Of a DNA stretch of 64,000 nucleotides, positions 43,965 to 51,916 are shown in pieces. Position 1 is the stretch's first letter. Every line of letters starts with the position of its first letter. The translations under genes were made by a program, and so were the position numbers. Below the pieces are notes generated by a model. That model did not search any database, had not been told where the DNA came from, and saw only the letters and a program-made list of their open reading frames with translations. The stretch is from JAGNLV01 sp964612145 (GTDB lineage Bacteria; Zixibacteria; MSB-5A5; GN15; FEB-12): assembly GCA_964612145.1 (NCBI GenBank), contig CAZTBP010000015.1, positions 1 to 64,000 on the forward strand, given 5' to 3'.

Positions 43965-45221
43965 ATGCGAAACGAAATCAAAGGAGCTGATTTGCCGGCC
44001 GAAGACAAGGCGACAGCCGTGACATATCCCGACCTTTTCGACAAATGCTACGCCTATAATGACCCCCAAAAAATCCAGGCGATGGGCATTTACCCCTATT
44101 TCCACCCGGTACAGGGCGCACCCGGCGACGAGGTCATGGTCGACGGCAAAAAATGCATCATGGCCGGCTCCAACAACTACCTCGGCCTCGTAGATCACCC
44201 CAAAGTCAAAGAAGCCGCCGCCGAAGCCGCCCGGAAATACGGCTCCGGCTGCACCGGCTCCCGCTTCCTCAACGGCACCCTCGACCTGCACCTCGAACTC
44301 GAGGAACGCCTGGCCAAATTCATGAAACGACCCGAGGCCCTGGTCTTTTCCACCGGCTTCCAGACCAACCTCGGTACTATCGCCACCCTCGTCGGAAAAA
44401 ACGACGCCGTCGTTATCGACCGCCAGGACCATGCCTGCATTGTCGACGGCGCCCGGCTCTCCTACGGCAAGCTCTATAAATTCGCCCACAATAACATCGA
44501 AGACTGCGAACGCGTTGTCGCCAACATCCGCGCCGAAAACGGCCGCGGCGGCATTTTGATTGTGGTCGACGGCGTTTTTTCCATGGAAGGCGACATTATC
44601 AACCTCCCCGAGTTGGTTAAAGTCGCCGAAAAATACGGCTGCCGCGTGTTTGTCGACGATGCCCACGCGGTCGGCGTGCTGGGCGAAACCGGCGCCGGTA
44701 CCGCCGAACATTTCGGCCTGATTGACAAAGTCGATATCACCGCCGGTACCTTCTCCAAGTCATTCGCCTCGCTGGGCGGATTTATCGCCGCCGAAAAAGA
44801 AGTCATAAATTACGTCAAACACCGCGCTCGCTCGCTGATATTCTCCGCCTCGATCCCGCCATCAAACGCGGCCGCGGTCCTGGCCGCCATCGATATCATC
44901 GAGGCCGAGCCGGAACGCCGGGAGCGCCTTCGGAAGAATGCCCTGCGCATTCAAAAAGAGTTCCGCGAACTCGGCTTTAATATCGGTAACACTGCAACGC
45001 CGATTGTCCCGATTGTTGTCGGCGACGATCTCGATGCGTTTGCGTTCTGGAAAGCCCTGTTCGATAACGGCGTCTTCACCAACCCCGTCATTTCACCCGC
45101 AGTACCGCCCGGACAGGCTATGATACGGACATCCTACACGGCCACTCACACCGACGAGCAGCTTGACCGGGTCGTGGAAGTTGTCGCACGCGTAGGGCGT
45201 GAAAGAGGCCTCATTTCATAA
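43965..45221 (+). CDS. alpha-oxoamine synthase, probable serine palmitoyltransferase
   Basis: A 418-aa PLP enzyme of the KBL/BioF/SPT family, condensing an amino acid with an acyl thioester. GSNNYLGL, GSGCTGSRFLNGTLDLHLEL, VDDAHAVGVLGETGAGTAEH and the PLP Lys near residue 265 in GTFSKSFASLGG are present. The TFSKSFASLGGF form and the adjacent acyltransferase favour serine palmitoyltransferase (sphingolipid entry step) over BioF or KBL. The ATG at 43965 has no spaced SD; a TTG at 43992 (409 aa) has AAAGGAG and may be the true start. Confidence 0.85.
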   Translation: MRNEIKGADLPAEDKATAVTYPDLFDKCYAYNDPQKIQAMGIYPYFHPVQGAPGDEVMVDGKKCIMAGSNNYLGLVDHPKVKEAAAEAARKYGSGCTGSRFLNGTLDLHLELEERLAKFMKRPEALVFSTGFQTNLGTIATLVGKNDAVVIDRQDHACIVDGARLSYGKLYKFAHNNIEDCERVVANIRAENGRGGILIVVDGVFSMEGDIINLPELVKVAEKYGCRVFVDDAHAVGVLGETGAGTAEHFGLIDKVDITAGTFSKSFASLGGFIAAEKEVINYVKHRARSLIFSASIPPSNAAAVLAAIDIIEAEPERRERLRKNALRIQKEFRELGFNIGNTATPIVPIVVGDDLDAFAFWKALFDNGVFTNPVISPAVPPGQAMIRTSYTATHTDEQLDRVVEVVARVGRERGLIS

Positions 45222-45229
45222 AGAGTGAC

Positions 45230-46357
45230 ATGTCGAACGTCCAGGTTGTCGAAGTCGAATCCAGGAGGCAGCTCAAAGCGTTCGTGGAATACCCGAACCG
45301 CCTGTACAAGGACGACCCCAACTACGTCGCCCCCCTCACCGCCGAACGTCTTGAATTCTTCGACCGACAAAAAAACCCCTTCTACCACGCCGCCAAAGTA
45401 AAACTCTTTCTGGCCATGGACGGCAAAAATGTCGTCGGGCGCATCGCCACCTGCATCAATTTCGCCCACAACGAATTCCACGGCGAACAGACCGGCTTTT
45501 TCGGCTTCTTCGAATGCCCCGACAACTACGACATCGCATCCGTCCTCCTCAAAGTCGCCATGATCACCCTCAAAAAAGAGGGCATGGAAAAGATGCGCGG
45601 CCCGGTAAACTTCTCCACCAACCACGAGGTCGGCTTCCTCGTCGAAGGCTTCGACATGCCGCCGGCTATCATGATGACCTACAACCAGCCCTACCTCCCC
45701 GCCCTGGCCGGCAAATTCGGCCTCAAAAAGGCCATGGACCTCCTCGCATTCAAACTCGACAGCAGCCTTCCGGTCCCCGGCCGCATCGCCCGCATGGTTG
45801 ACAAACTCAAAAGCCGCACCAAAGTCACTATACGGTCTATCAGGATGAGCGACTTCGCCAACGAGGTCCAGCGAATCAACACCATCTATAACCAGGCCTG
45901 GGAAAGCAACTGGGGCTTTGTCCCGATGTCCGACGAGGAATTCAACTGGATGGCCCGCAACCTCAAACAAATTGTCGATCCGGAACTCGCCCTGATCTGC
46001 GAATACGAAGACAAACCGGTCGGGTTCGTCCTCGCCCTGCCCGACATTAATCAGGCCCTGATTCACCTCAACGGCAAACTGTTCCCGTTCGGCCTGCTTA
46101 AACTCCTCTGGCATACCAAGGTCGCCAACAAGATCGATGGCGCCCGAGTCGTCACCATCGGCGTCATCCCCCAGTTCCAGAAACGCGGGCTGGATATGAT
46201 GCTCTACGACGAGGTTTACCGACGCGGCGTCGACAAAGGCTACAAATGGGCCGAACTATCCTGGGTGCTCGAAACCAACGACCTCATCCGCCGTGCTATC
46301 GAATCGATGAACGGCGAAGTCTACAAACGCTACCGCGTCGTGGAAATGCCCCTCTAG
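45230..46357 (+). CDS. GNAT-type acyltransferase, candidate ceramide synthase partner
   Basis: A 375-aa protein. It starts VQVVEVESRRQLKAFVEYPN and contains NEFHGEQTGFFGFFECPDN, typical of a GNAT-related family often found beside alpha-oxoamine synthases. The C-terminal half is a clearer acetyltransferase fold (VVTIGVIPQFQKRGLDMML, the acyl-CoA loop, then WAELSWVLETND). In Caulobacter a GNAT-like enzyme serves as bacterial ceramide synthase (recalled knowledge); the same N-acylation role is my inference here. It starts 8 bp after the synthase gene. Confidence 0.75.
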   Translation: MSNVQVVEVESRRQLKAFVEYPNRLYKDDPNYVAPLTAERLEFFDRQKNPFYHAAKVKLFLAMDGKNVVGRIATCINFAHNEFHGEQTGFFGFFECPDNYDIASVLLKVAMITLKKEGMEKMRGPVNFSTNHEVGFLVEGFDMPPAIMMTYNQPYLPALAGKFGLKKAMDLLAFKLDSSLPVPGRIARMVDKLKSRTKVTIRSIRMSDFANEVQRINTIYNQAWESNWGFVPMSDEEFNWMARNLKQIVDPELALICEYEDKPVGFVLALPDINQALIHLNGKLFPFGLLKLLWHTKVANKIDGARVVTIGVIPQFQKRGLDMMLYDEVYRRGVDKGYKWAELSWVLETNDLIRRAIESMNGEVYKRYRVVEMPL

Positions 46358-46386
46358 CCCTCCCCCCCAATTTCTGTCAATCTCCT

Positions 46387-46415
46387 TTGATTTCTCCAGC
46401 CCCGGACTGTATAAT
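46387..46415 (+). promoter_or_regulatory. strong promoter, possibly giving a leaderless mRNA
   Basis: TTGATT (46387-46392), 17-bp spacer, perfect TATAAT (46410-46415). The expected start, 7 nt on, is the A of the ATG at 46422. No SD is present. Confidence 0.65.
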
Positions 46416-46421
46416 TACCAG

Positions 46422-46979
46422 ATGATGACCTCACGAATCAAAATCACCGTCGGCCTGACCGCTCTTGTTTCAATTTATCTCCTGATCGGCGCCTGCACCA
46501 GCCGCTACCGAATGGACCTTTACTTAGTCGATGACTTCCACCGCTACAAGATGCAGGTCGACCAGACTGCCTTTGCGCCCAATACAAATCTCAACAGCAA
46601 CCCGTACGACACCCCCAAAGTCGTCGTCGGTGAAAAGAACACCGTCATGATCGCCACCGGACGCCGCGGCGCCCCTGAGGAACGGGTCACCGAACTCGGC
46701 CTCGGGATTGACGAATATATCATCTACCGCATCTATCTCGAGCTCCCCGCCAATCTCGAAGCCGGCAACATCCCCCTTGCCGAAAATTCCTTTGTCCGGT
46801 TGATGAAATACTTCGAGATTCCCGTCGACGAAAAGATTTTCCTCCCCGTCGACGGTCAATTCGTGATAGATTCGGTTCGCTCCGGTAACCTGTTCGGAAC
46901 CTTCTCCAATGCCCGCTGGGAAAACCAGAACGGCATCCCGGTCGGATTCGCCGGCCGTGTCCGGTTCAAAATTGACTGA
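46422..46979 (+). CDS. lipoprotein of unknown function
   Basis: A 185-aa protein with a lipoprotein signal (LLIGAC, Cys near residue 25). The mature part is beta-rich (VVVGEKNTVMIATGRRG, VRFKID) with no recognised domain. Two ATGs lie in tandem at 46422 and 46425, and the promoter places the transcript start at the first. It ends 13 bp before the convergent macro-domain gene. Confidence 0.7.
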   Translation: MMTSRIKITVGLTALVSIYLLIGACTSRYRMDLYLVDDFHRYKMQVDQTAFAPNTNLNSNPYDTPKVVVGEKNTVMIATGRRGAPEERVTELGLGIDEYIIYRIYLELPANLEAGNIPLAENSFVRLMKYFEIPVDEKIFLPVDGQFVIDSVRSGNLFGTFSNARWENQNGIPVGFAGRVRFKID

Positions 46980-46992
46980 CCGTCCCCCCCGG

Positions 46993-47514
46993 CTAGTAGT
47001 TCTCCTCCAGCGCCTCCTTAAACGCTTTCTCCCCGTATGAATTAAACGGGACAAACACCACCCGCTTCAGATATTTCGCCTGCGACTTATACCCCCGCGC
47101 CGCCTTCACCATAATCGTCGCACACGCCTTCATGGGAAATCCTCCCACGCCCGTCCCGAACGCCGGAAGCGCCACCGATTCGAGCTTCAGCTCTTCAGCC
47201 AAATTCAGCGTCGAAATAGTCGCCCGCCGACTATACCGATCATTGGTCTTAAGATCCTGCCCCATCACCGCAGCATGAATGACATACTTATACGGCAGCT
47301 TCCCCGCCGTCGTCGCCACCGCCTCTCCCGGCACCACCGGTCCCTTGGCAACCGCTTCCTTCTCGACATTCATTCCACCCGCTATCTTAATTGCACCGGC
47401 GACGCCGGAACCCATCCAGAAGTTGTTATTCGCCGCATTGGTAATCGCATGAGTGTCTGCCTTTGTGATATCACCCATCGACACTTCTACCGTATAGTCC
47501 GTGTATTCAGCCAT
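46993..47514 (-). CDS. macro-domain protein
   Basis: A 173-aa single macro domain, which binds ADP-ribose or its derivatives and often hydrolyses them. Hallmarks: VEVSMGDITKADTHAITNAA, NNNFWMGSGVAGAIKIAGG and the phosphate-binding loop SVALPAFGTGVGGFP. The catalytic-type Asn and the GxGVxG loop are intact. It is the last gene of a five-gene leftward operon and overlaps the PAP2 gene by 8 bp. ADP-ribose metabolism or reversal of ADP-ribosylation is likely. Confidence 0.92.
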   Translation of the reverse strand: MAEYTDYTVEVSMGDITKADTHAITNAANNNFWMGSGVAGAIKIAGGMNVEKEAVAKGPVVPGEAVATTAGKLPYKYVIHAAVMGQDLKTNDRYSRRATISTLNLAEELKLESVALPAFGTGVGGFPMKACATIMVKAARGYKSQAKYLKRVVFVPFNSYGEKAFKEALEENY

Positions 47515-48121
47515 CCTTCACCTCACTATTTGAATCAGCCGGATCAGCCTCCGGCGTTTTTGCTGTTTCCGCATGACGTATATACCGCCGTTCAAATATC
47601 CTGAATATGTACACCGATGCCACTCCCGCCGTCACACCAACAATCGCGCCGACCACGACATCTCCCGGATAGTGCACCCCCACAAACACCCTGCTGATCG
47701 CCACCACCGTGGCAAACGCCCACAGGTACCACTTGATCTGACGCACCGTCAGCGACCACAACGCCGCCTGCCCGAACGCGTTGGCGGCATGCGCCGACGG
47801 CATCGCTTTGCCGCCCCCGCACCCCACCAGCAGGTTGATATTGTACATAACATGACACGGTCGCGGACGCTCTATCAGCGGCTTAAGGAACCCCGCCGAT
47901 ATCTGATCGGACAGCGCCAGCGTTATCGCCGAGAACAACACCAGCCACCGCAGTCGCGCGTTCCCTTTGATCAGGATCAGCACCATCGCCGCCCCGTACG
48001 CAATCCGCAAATAGTCATCCGACGTCACAATCGGCATCAGCCAGTCTGTTGCCGGGTTGCTGATTGTCACGTTGAAAAACAAAAACAGCGCCCGATCGAT
48101 ACTTTGAAGCACCTCAACCAT
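47507..48121 (-). CDS. PAP2-family membrane phosphatase
   Basis: A 204-aa polytopic protein with the three PAP2 motifs: KPLIERPRP, PSAHA, and SRVFVGVHYPGDV. About six helices surround an outward-facing active site. Relatives dephosphorylate phosphatidic acid or undecaprenyl pyrophosphate. Overlaps the macro-domain gene by 8 bp and the PfkB gene by 8 bp, so it is tightly coupled. Confidence 0.92.
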   Translation of the reverse strand: MVEVLQSIDRALFLFFNVTISNPATDWLMPIVTSDDYLRIAYGAAMVLILIKGNARLRWLVLFSAITLALSDQISAGFLKPLIERPRPCHVMYNINLLVGCGGGKAMPSAHAANAFGQAALWSLTVRQIKWYLWAFATVVAISRVFVGVHYPGDVVVGAIVGVTAGVASVYIFRIFERRYIRHAETAKTPEADPADSNSEVKDG

Positions 48122-49028
48122 ACGTGCGCTTCCTGCCCTTGAGGAACTTGTTCAACGCCGACCCTTTCGGCATCCCCGCCCGCGCTCCGGGCACCGTACA
48201 CTTCAAAGCCGCCACGGCGTTTCCGAGCTTCAGCCGCATCGGCAGATCCTCCTCTTCCAGCAGCCCCATAAGATATCCCACATGAAACGCATCACCCGCC
48301 CCCGTCGTATCCACCGCCTTCACTCGATACGCCGGGTGATGATAGTACTGCCCGTCCTCCAGCCCGGTCGCCCCCTTAATCCCTTCCGTAATCACAATCG
48401 TCCCGTCGCACTTGTCCGCCAACCTGCTCAGCGCCGTCCGCACCGTGCGCTTCCCCGTGTACGGCAGCGCCCAGGCATCCGCCACCACCAAATGATCGAC
48501 ATACGGCAGCACAGCCGTGACATCATTGCGCACCGATCCAATATCAAACGTCACTGTCGCACCAACCCGCTGCCCCCATTTCGCCATCTTCACGGCAGCC
48601 TCCATGTCCCGCCCGTCCAGGTGAAGGATCTTGGGCACAGGATAGGCGTCCGGCGTAACATCCCGTCCGTTCAAAAAGATATCTCGGTGCAGCGCAATCG
48701 TCCGGCGACCATCCGGCTCGATAAACCCGTACGCCGTCGCCGACAACTGGTTCTTCTTCACGATGATATACCGGTGCCCCACCCCTTCCGCCTTGATCTG
48801 AATAATCGATTCTCTCCCGGCCATGTCGTCACCGACCACCGCTACAATCGATGTCTTGAACCCAAGCCGTGTTAACCCAACCATCGCATTCGGAATCGGC
48901 CCGCCTCCCTGCACCGTCAAATCTGTCGCATCCACCTTCCCGCCGAGCGACGGGAACCGGGGGATGGAGACAAGGTAATCCAGCGGGATAATCCCCATCC
49001 CAAGACAGTCGATTCTTTTACTCTCCAT
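48114..49028 (-). CDS. PfkB-family carbohydrate/nucleoside kinase
   Basis: A 304-aa ribokinase-fold kinase. The N-terminal VQGGGPIPNAMVGLTRLG binds sugar, and the C-terminal VDTTGAGDAFHVGYL has the catalytic Asp and anion hole. Substrate specificity is not readable. The ATG at 49028 overlaps the YigZ stop by 11 bp; a TTG at 49040 is the longest in-frame start. Beside a macro-domain gene it might act on ribose or a nucleoside derived from ADP-ribose, but that is a guess. Confidence 0.88.
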   Translation of the reverse strand: MESKRIDCLGMGIIPLDYLVSIPRFPSLGGKVDATDLTVQGGGPIPNAMVGLTRLGFKTSIVAVVGDDMAGRESIIQIKAEGVGHRYIIVKKNQLSATAYGFIEPDGRRTIALHRDIFLNGRDVTPDAYPVPKILHLDGRDMEAAVKMAKWGQRVGATVTFDIGSVRNDVTAVLPYVDHLVVADAWALPYTGKRTVRTALSRLADKCDGTIVITEGIKGATGLEDGQYYHHPAYRVKAVDTTGAGDAFHVGYLMGLLEEEDLPMRLKLGNAVAALKCTVPGARAGMPKGSALNKFLKGRKRTYG

Positions 49029-49635
49029 TGACCGCGTCAATAGTTGCCTTCCCTGAACTCAGTTGAATAATCTCATCCCGCAATGCCTCGACCCGGGAAT
49101 CTCGCACTTCAATTACCACTCGCACGCTGTCGGTAAACTCGGCATCCACCTGACGTGCTTCGAACTTCTGCATTGTCTTCATCAAAAGATCGTACAGTGA
49201 GAAGTCAAGTCCGACCTCCAGCCGAGACTTCAGGAACTCCTGTTTTCTCCCGACCGCCTCAACCGTTCCAATCGCCGCCTGGCTATAGGCCCGAACCAGC
49301 CCGCCGGTACCCAGCTTTGTCCCCCCGAAATACCGCGTCACAACCACTATTGTGTTCGTCAACTCCCGTCCGGTTATGACATCGTGAATCGGCCGACCGG
49401 CTGTCCCCGACGGCTCCCCGTCGTCGGAATACTTGAATTCCGTATCATCGAATAAACCTACTGTGTAGGCATAGCAGTGATGATTCGCTGCATGCTCCCT
49501 CTTACGAATCGTCTCCAGAAATGCCTGGGCCGCCTCCACCGTCGTGACCGGACCACACTCGCCGATGAACCTCGATCCCTTGACCTTTCTCTCGTGCTGC
49601 GCCTCCCCGGCAATGGTGTAGTAACTGTCCTCCAT
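49018..49635 (-). CDS. YigZ/IMPACT (UPF0029) family protein
   Basis: A 205-aa protein of the YigZ/IMPACT family. KVKGSRFIGECGPV, HHCYAYTVG, SDDGEPSGTAGRPI and VTRYFGGTKLGTGGLVRAYS are the family signature. The biochemical role is not settled; links to translation are reported. The stop overlaps the PfkB start, and it begins 6 bp after the DprA-like gene. Confidence 0.92.
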   Translation of the reverse strand: MEDSYYTIAGEAQHERKVKGSRFIGECGPVTTVEAAQAFLETIRKREHAANHHCYAYTVGLFDDTEFKYSDDGEPSGTAGRPIHDVITGRELTNTIVVVTRYFGGTKLGTGGLVRAYSQAAIGTVEAVGRKQEFLKSRLEVGLDFSLYDLLMKTMQKFEARQVDAEFTDSVRVVIEVRDSRVEALRDEIIQLSSGKATIDAVNGE

Positions 49636-49641
49636 CGACCG

Positions 49642-50547
49642 TTACACCAGCGCCTCGATAATCTTGTCAACCTGCTGAAGCCCGACTATCGGTATCGCCC
49701 CAAACTCAGTCAAGTCATCCAGCGCCTTTTTGTCAGACAAAACCCCGTATTCCGGATCTACCACCAGAAAGACCAGCTTGCCGATATCCCAGCAAAATCT
49801 CGCCAGGTCGAGCACTTCATCCGAGTGGTCATACAGCTCCGTGAGCACCACTGCCTGCGACATCCCCACCAACAGCCGGTTCACTTCGCGATAGTGCTGT
49901 TCCTCCGGCTCCGCCTCCGGCGCATATTCCGAAATGATACCGCCCCGTTGAACCGCATCGATCGCGACCGGCATCTGTTCGGCGGTATCGATATTATCAA
50001 AACCGCCCTCAATGATCGCAAACGACTGATGTTCTGCCGCCGAACTGCTCAAATGCACGGCCGAATCGATCCCCTGCCGAAGCGATGATATCAGCTGCAC
50101 CCCGGCATCAGTGAACTTCCGCGCCACATCGACCGCCAGACGGATCCCCTCGTTCGAGGCGTCTGTCGATCCGACCACCGTGACCGATTTCTTCTCATTG
50201 TCCGGCACCTCGCCCCGTACATAGAGAAGCGGCGGCGGATCATTGAGCTCCATCAGAGTCCTCGGGTAGGCCGGATCAAACCGCGTTACAACTGTTATAT
50301 CCCGCGCAGCCAGATCGCTGATTGTCGCGTCGGCTTCCCACAAAAAGTCTCTGGCCGAAAGTACTTGCCCCAGCAGCTCCTCAGTCATCCCCTCGATCTG
50401 CTCCAGCGAACCCCGAGAGACATCCAGTATCTCATCCAGATGCCCGTACCGATTGACCAGCAAATCAAACAGCCGCGGCCCAACCCCGGCATACCGACTC
50501 AACGCCATCACTTTGGCGGTCGTTGTGTATACGGAAGCTTCTGTCAT
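49642..50547 (-). CDS. degenerate DprA-like protein
   Basis: A 301-aa protein. The N-terminal helical region (LSRYAGVGPRLFDLLVNRYG) and YPRTLMELNDPPPLLYVRG are DprA-like, followed by a SLOG core with changed motifs: VTVVGSTDASNEG, LISSLRQGIDSAVHLSSSAA, AIIEGGFDNIDTAEQ and NRLLVGMSQAVVLTEL. The canonical SGxAxGID and AH motifs are altered, and there is no winged helix. A nucleotide- or ssDNA-binding role is possible. It is the first gene of the operon ending in the macro-domain gene. Confidence 0.75.
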   Translation of the reverse strand: MTEASVYTTTAKVMALSRYAGVGPRLFDLLVNRYGHLDEILDVSRGSLEQIEGMTEELLGQVLSARDFLWEADATISDLAARDITVVTRFDPAYPRTLMELNDPPPLLYVRGEVPDNEKKSVTVVGSTDASNEGIRLAVDVARKFTDAGVQLISSLRQGIDSAVHLSSSAAEHQSFAIIEGGFDNIDTAEQMPVAIDAVQRGGIISEYAPEAEPEEQHYREVNRLLVGMSQAVVLTELYDHSDEVLDLARFCWDIGKLVFLVVDPEYGVLSDKKALDDLTEFGAIPIVGLQQVDKIIEALV

Positions 50548-50728
50548 AACGGTATTTAACGGTCTACAGAGACTTTGTCAACTGTCCCGAAAGCAGCCCG
50601 TGGCAATCTGTCTCTCACCCACTGGCGATTCCGTGGTCTCATCATCATGTAGAATTCAACCGGCCGCCTCTTGAATTACAGCGCGGAACCATCTATGTTA
50701 CCGACAGACCTTTAAGTGGGAGACAAAG

Positions 50729-51583
50729 ATGAAACACCTCATATGCCTGACAGCCGCCGCAGCCATTATCCTGGCCGGATGCGGACGTGAACCGGAAACC
50801 TTCGATGAGTACCTCTCCGCCGGAAAACAAGCCTTTGTCAAAGAAGAATACCAGACAGCCCGTGACTACCTTGCCCAGGCAGTCCTCAAACAGCCGTCAA
50901 ATAAACAAGCCCTCTATTTCGCCGGCCTGGCGTATTCCCGCGACCAGATGTACGACTCCGCTCTGCACTATCTCGGCCGCGCCAACGTCCTTTTCCCCGG
51001 TGATCGCGAAATTAACGCCGAACTCTACCGAATCGCCCCCAAAATGGGCGAGTGGGACGTCGCCAGGGGCGCTATCGCCGTACTCGTCGCGACCGGAGAC
51101 CCGGAGGAAATGTACTGGGATGAACTCGTTGACCTGAATGTCCAGCGTGAAAAGTTCCTGCAAGCCCTCTTCTACGCCCGCAAAATCCTTGATCAAAACC
51201 CGGGAAACCTCACCAACTGGTTGACCGCCGCCAACGCCGCGGTCGAGGCAGAATCACTCGATGTTGCTATCGCACTCACCGATTCGGCCATCGCACGATT
51301 TGGTGAAAAAAACGAACTGCTGGTTAACAAAGCCCTCTATTACTCGCGAGCCGACCAATATGCCAAAGCCGAGCCGCTGTTGCGAAAAGTCCTCGCCGAG
51401 GCCCCGGATAATGTCGGAATCAAACTGAATCTTGCCCACACCCTCGCACTCCAGAATGACCGAACCAAAAAACTCGAGGCCATGTCCCTGTACGAAGACC
51501 TCAAAGAGAAAGTCGGACCGGAATTCAAGATTGACTCCCTGATGATGGCTCTGGATATGGAACTGCAGCAGCTGCCGGAATAA
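50729..51583 (+). CDS. TPR-repeat lipoprotein
   Basis: A 284-aa lipoprotein (signal ending ILAGC, Cys near residue 18). Helical repeats of TPR type follow (KQALYFAGLAYSRDQMYDSA, NELLVNKALYYSRADQYAKA, VGIKLNLAHTLALQNDRTKK), consistent with a protein-protein scaffold in the envelope. A good SD precedes the ATG. Divergent from the DprA-like operon and monocistronic. Confidence 0.8.
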   Translation: MKHLICLTAAAAIILAGCGREPETFDEYLSAGKQAFVKEEYQTARDYLAQAVLKQPSNKQALYFAGLAYSRDQMYDSALHYLGRANVLFPGDREINAELYRIAPKMGEWDVARGAIAVLVATGDPEEMYWDELVDLNVQREKFLQALFYARKILDQNPGNLTNWLTAANAAVEAESLDVAIALTDSAIARFGEKNELLVNKALYYSRADQYAKAEPLLRKVLAEAPDNVGIKLNLAHTLALQNDRTKKLEAMSLYEDLKEKVGPEFKIDSLMMALDMELQQLPE

Positions 51584-51597
51584 GACACAAAAAAATA

Positions 51598-51664
51598 GGG
51601 CAGGATTCTAGGAATCCTGCCCAACGCAGGGCTGTCTCGGTAAGAGACAGAGGGGGGTTTTTCT
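51598..51664 (+). terminator. two consecutive hairpins after the TPR lipoprotein
   Basis: GGGCAGGATTC (51598-51608) pairs perfectly with GAATCCTGCCC (51612-51622) over 3 nt, preceded by an A-run. CTGTCTC (51632-51638) pairs with GAGACAG (51644-51650), then AGGGGGGTTTTTCT. The second hairpin with its T-run is the likely terminator; the first would work for leftward transcripts. Confidence 0.7.
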
Positions 51665-51916
51665 AAGCTTCGTTTCTTATAACAAAAGATAATGACAAAA
51701 GTTCAGATTGCAAGAAAAAAATCGCGATAAATCGGCCTAAGCCTAAGTCGTTCCGCCATTTCTCTTCCAATTGCCGTCTCCCGCCACCTCGTTCCTGTTA
51801 GTTTTTGTCATGAACCCGCACGGTGAACTTTTTCTCCACTCAAAATTTTTTTGCACAGCCGGCCCGACCGAAATCGGACCGGCTGCGCCTTTGCAAGCGG
51901 GGTCTTTTAGGCAACG
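51665..51916. other. non-coding gap between convergent lipoprotein genes
   Basis: About 250 bp. A GC-rich GCCGGCCCGACCGAAATCGGACCGGC hairpin-like stretch lies near 51860-51886, probably ending the leftward gene (minus-strand T-run from AAAATTTTTTT at 51841-51851). Nothing else seen. Confidence 0.4.

Noticed and set aside
45146..46114. A 322-codon leftward open frame opposite the GNAT gene
   Set aside because: Shadow frame with no SD and no domain; the sense strand encodes a recognisable protein.
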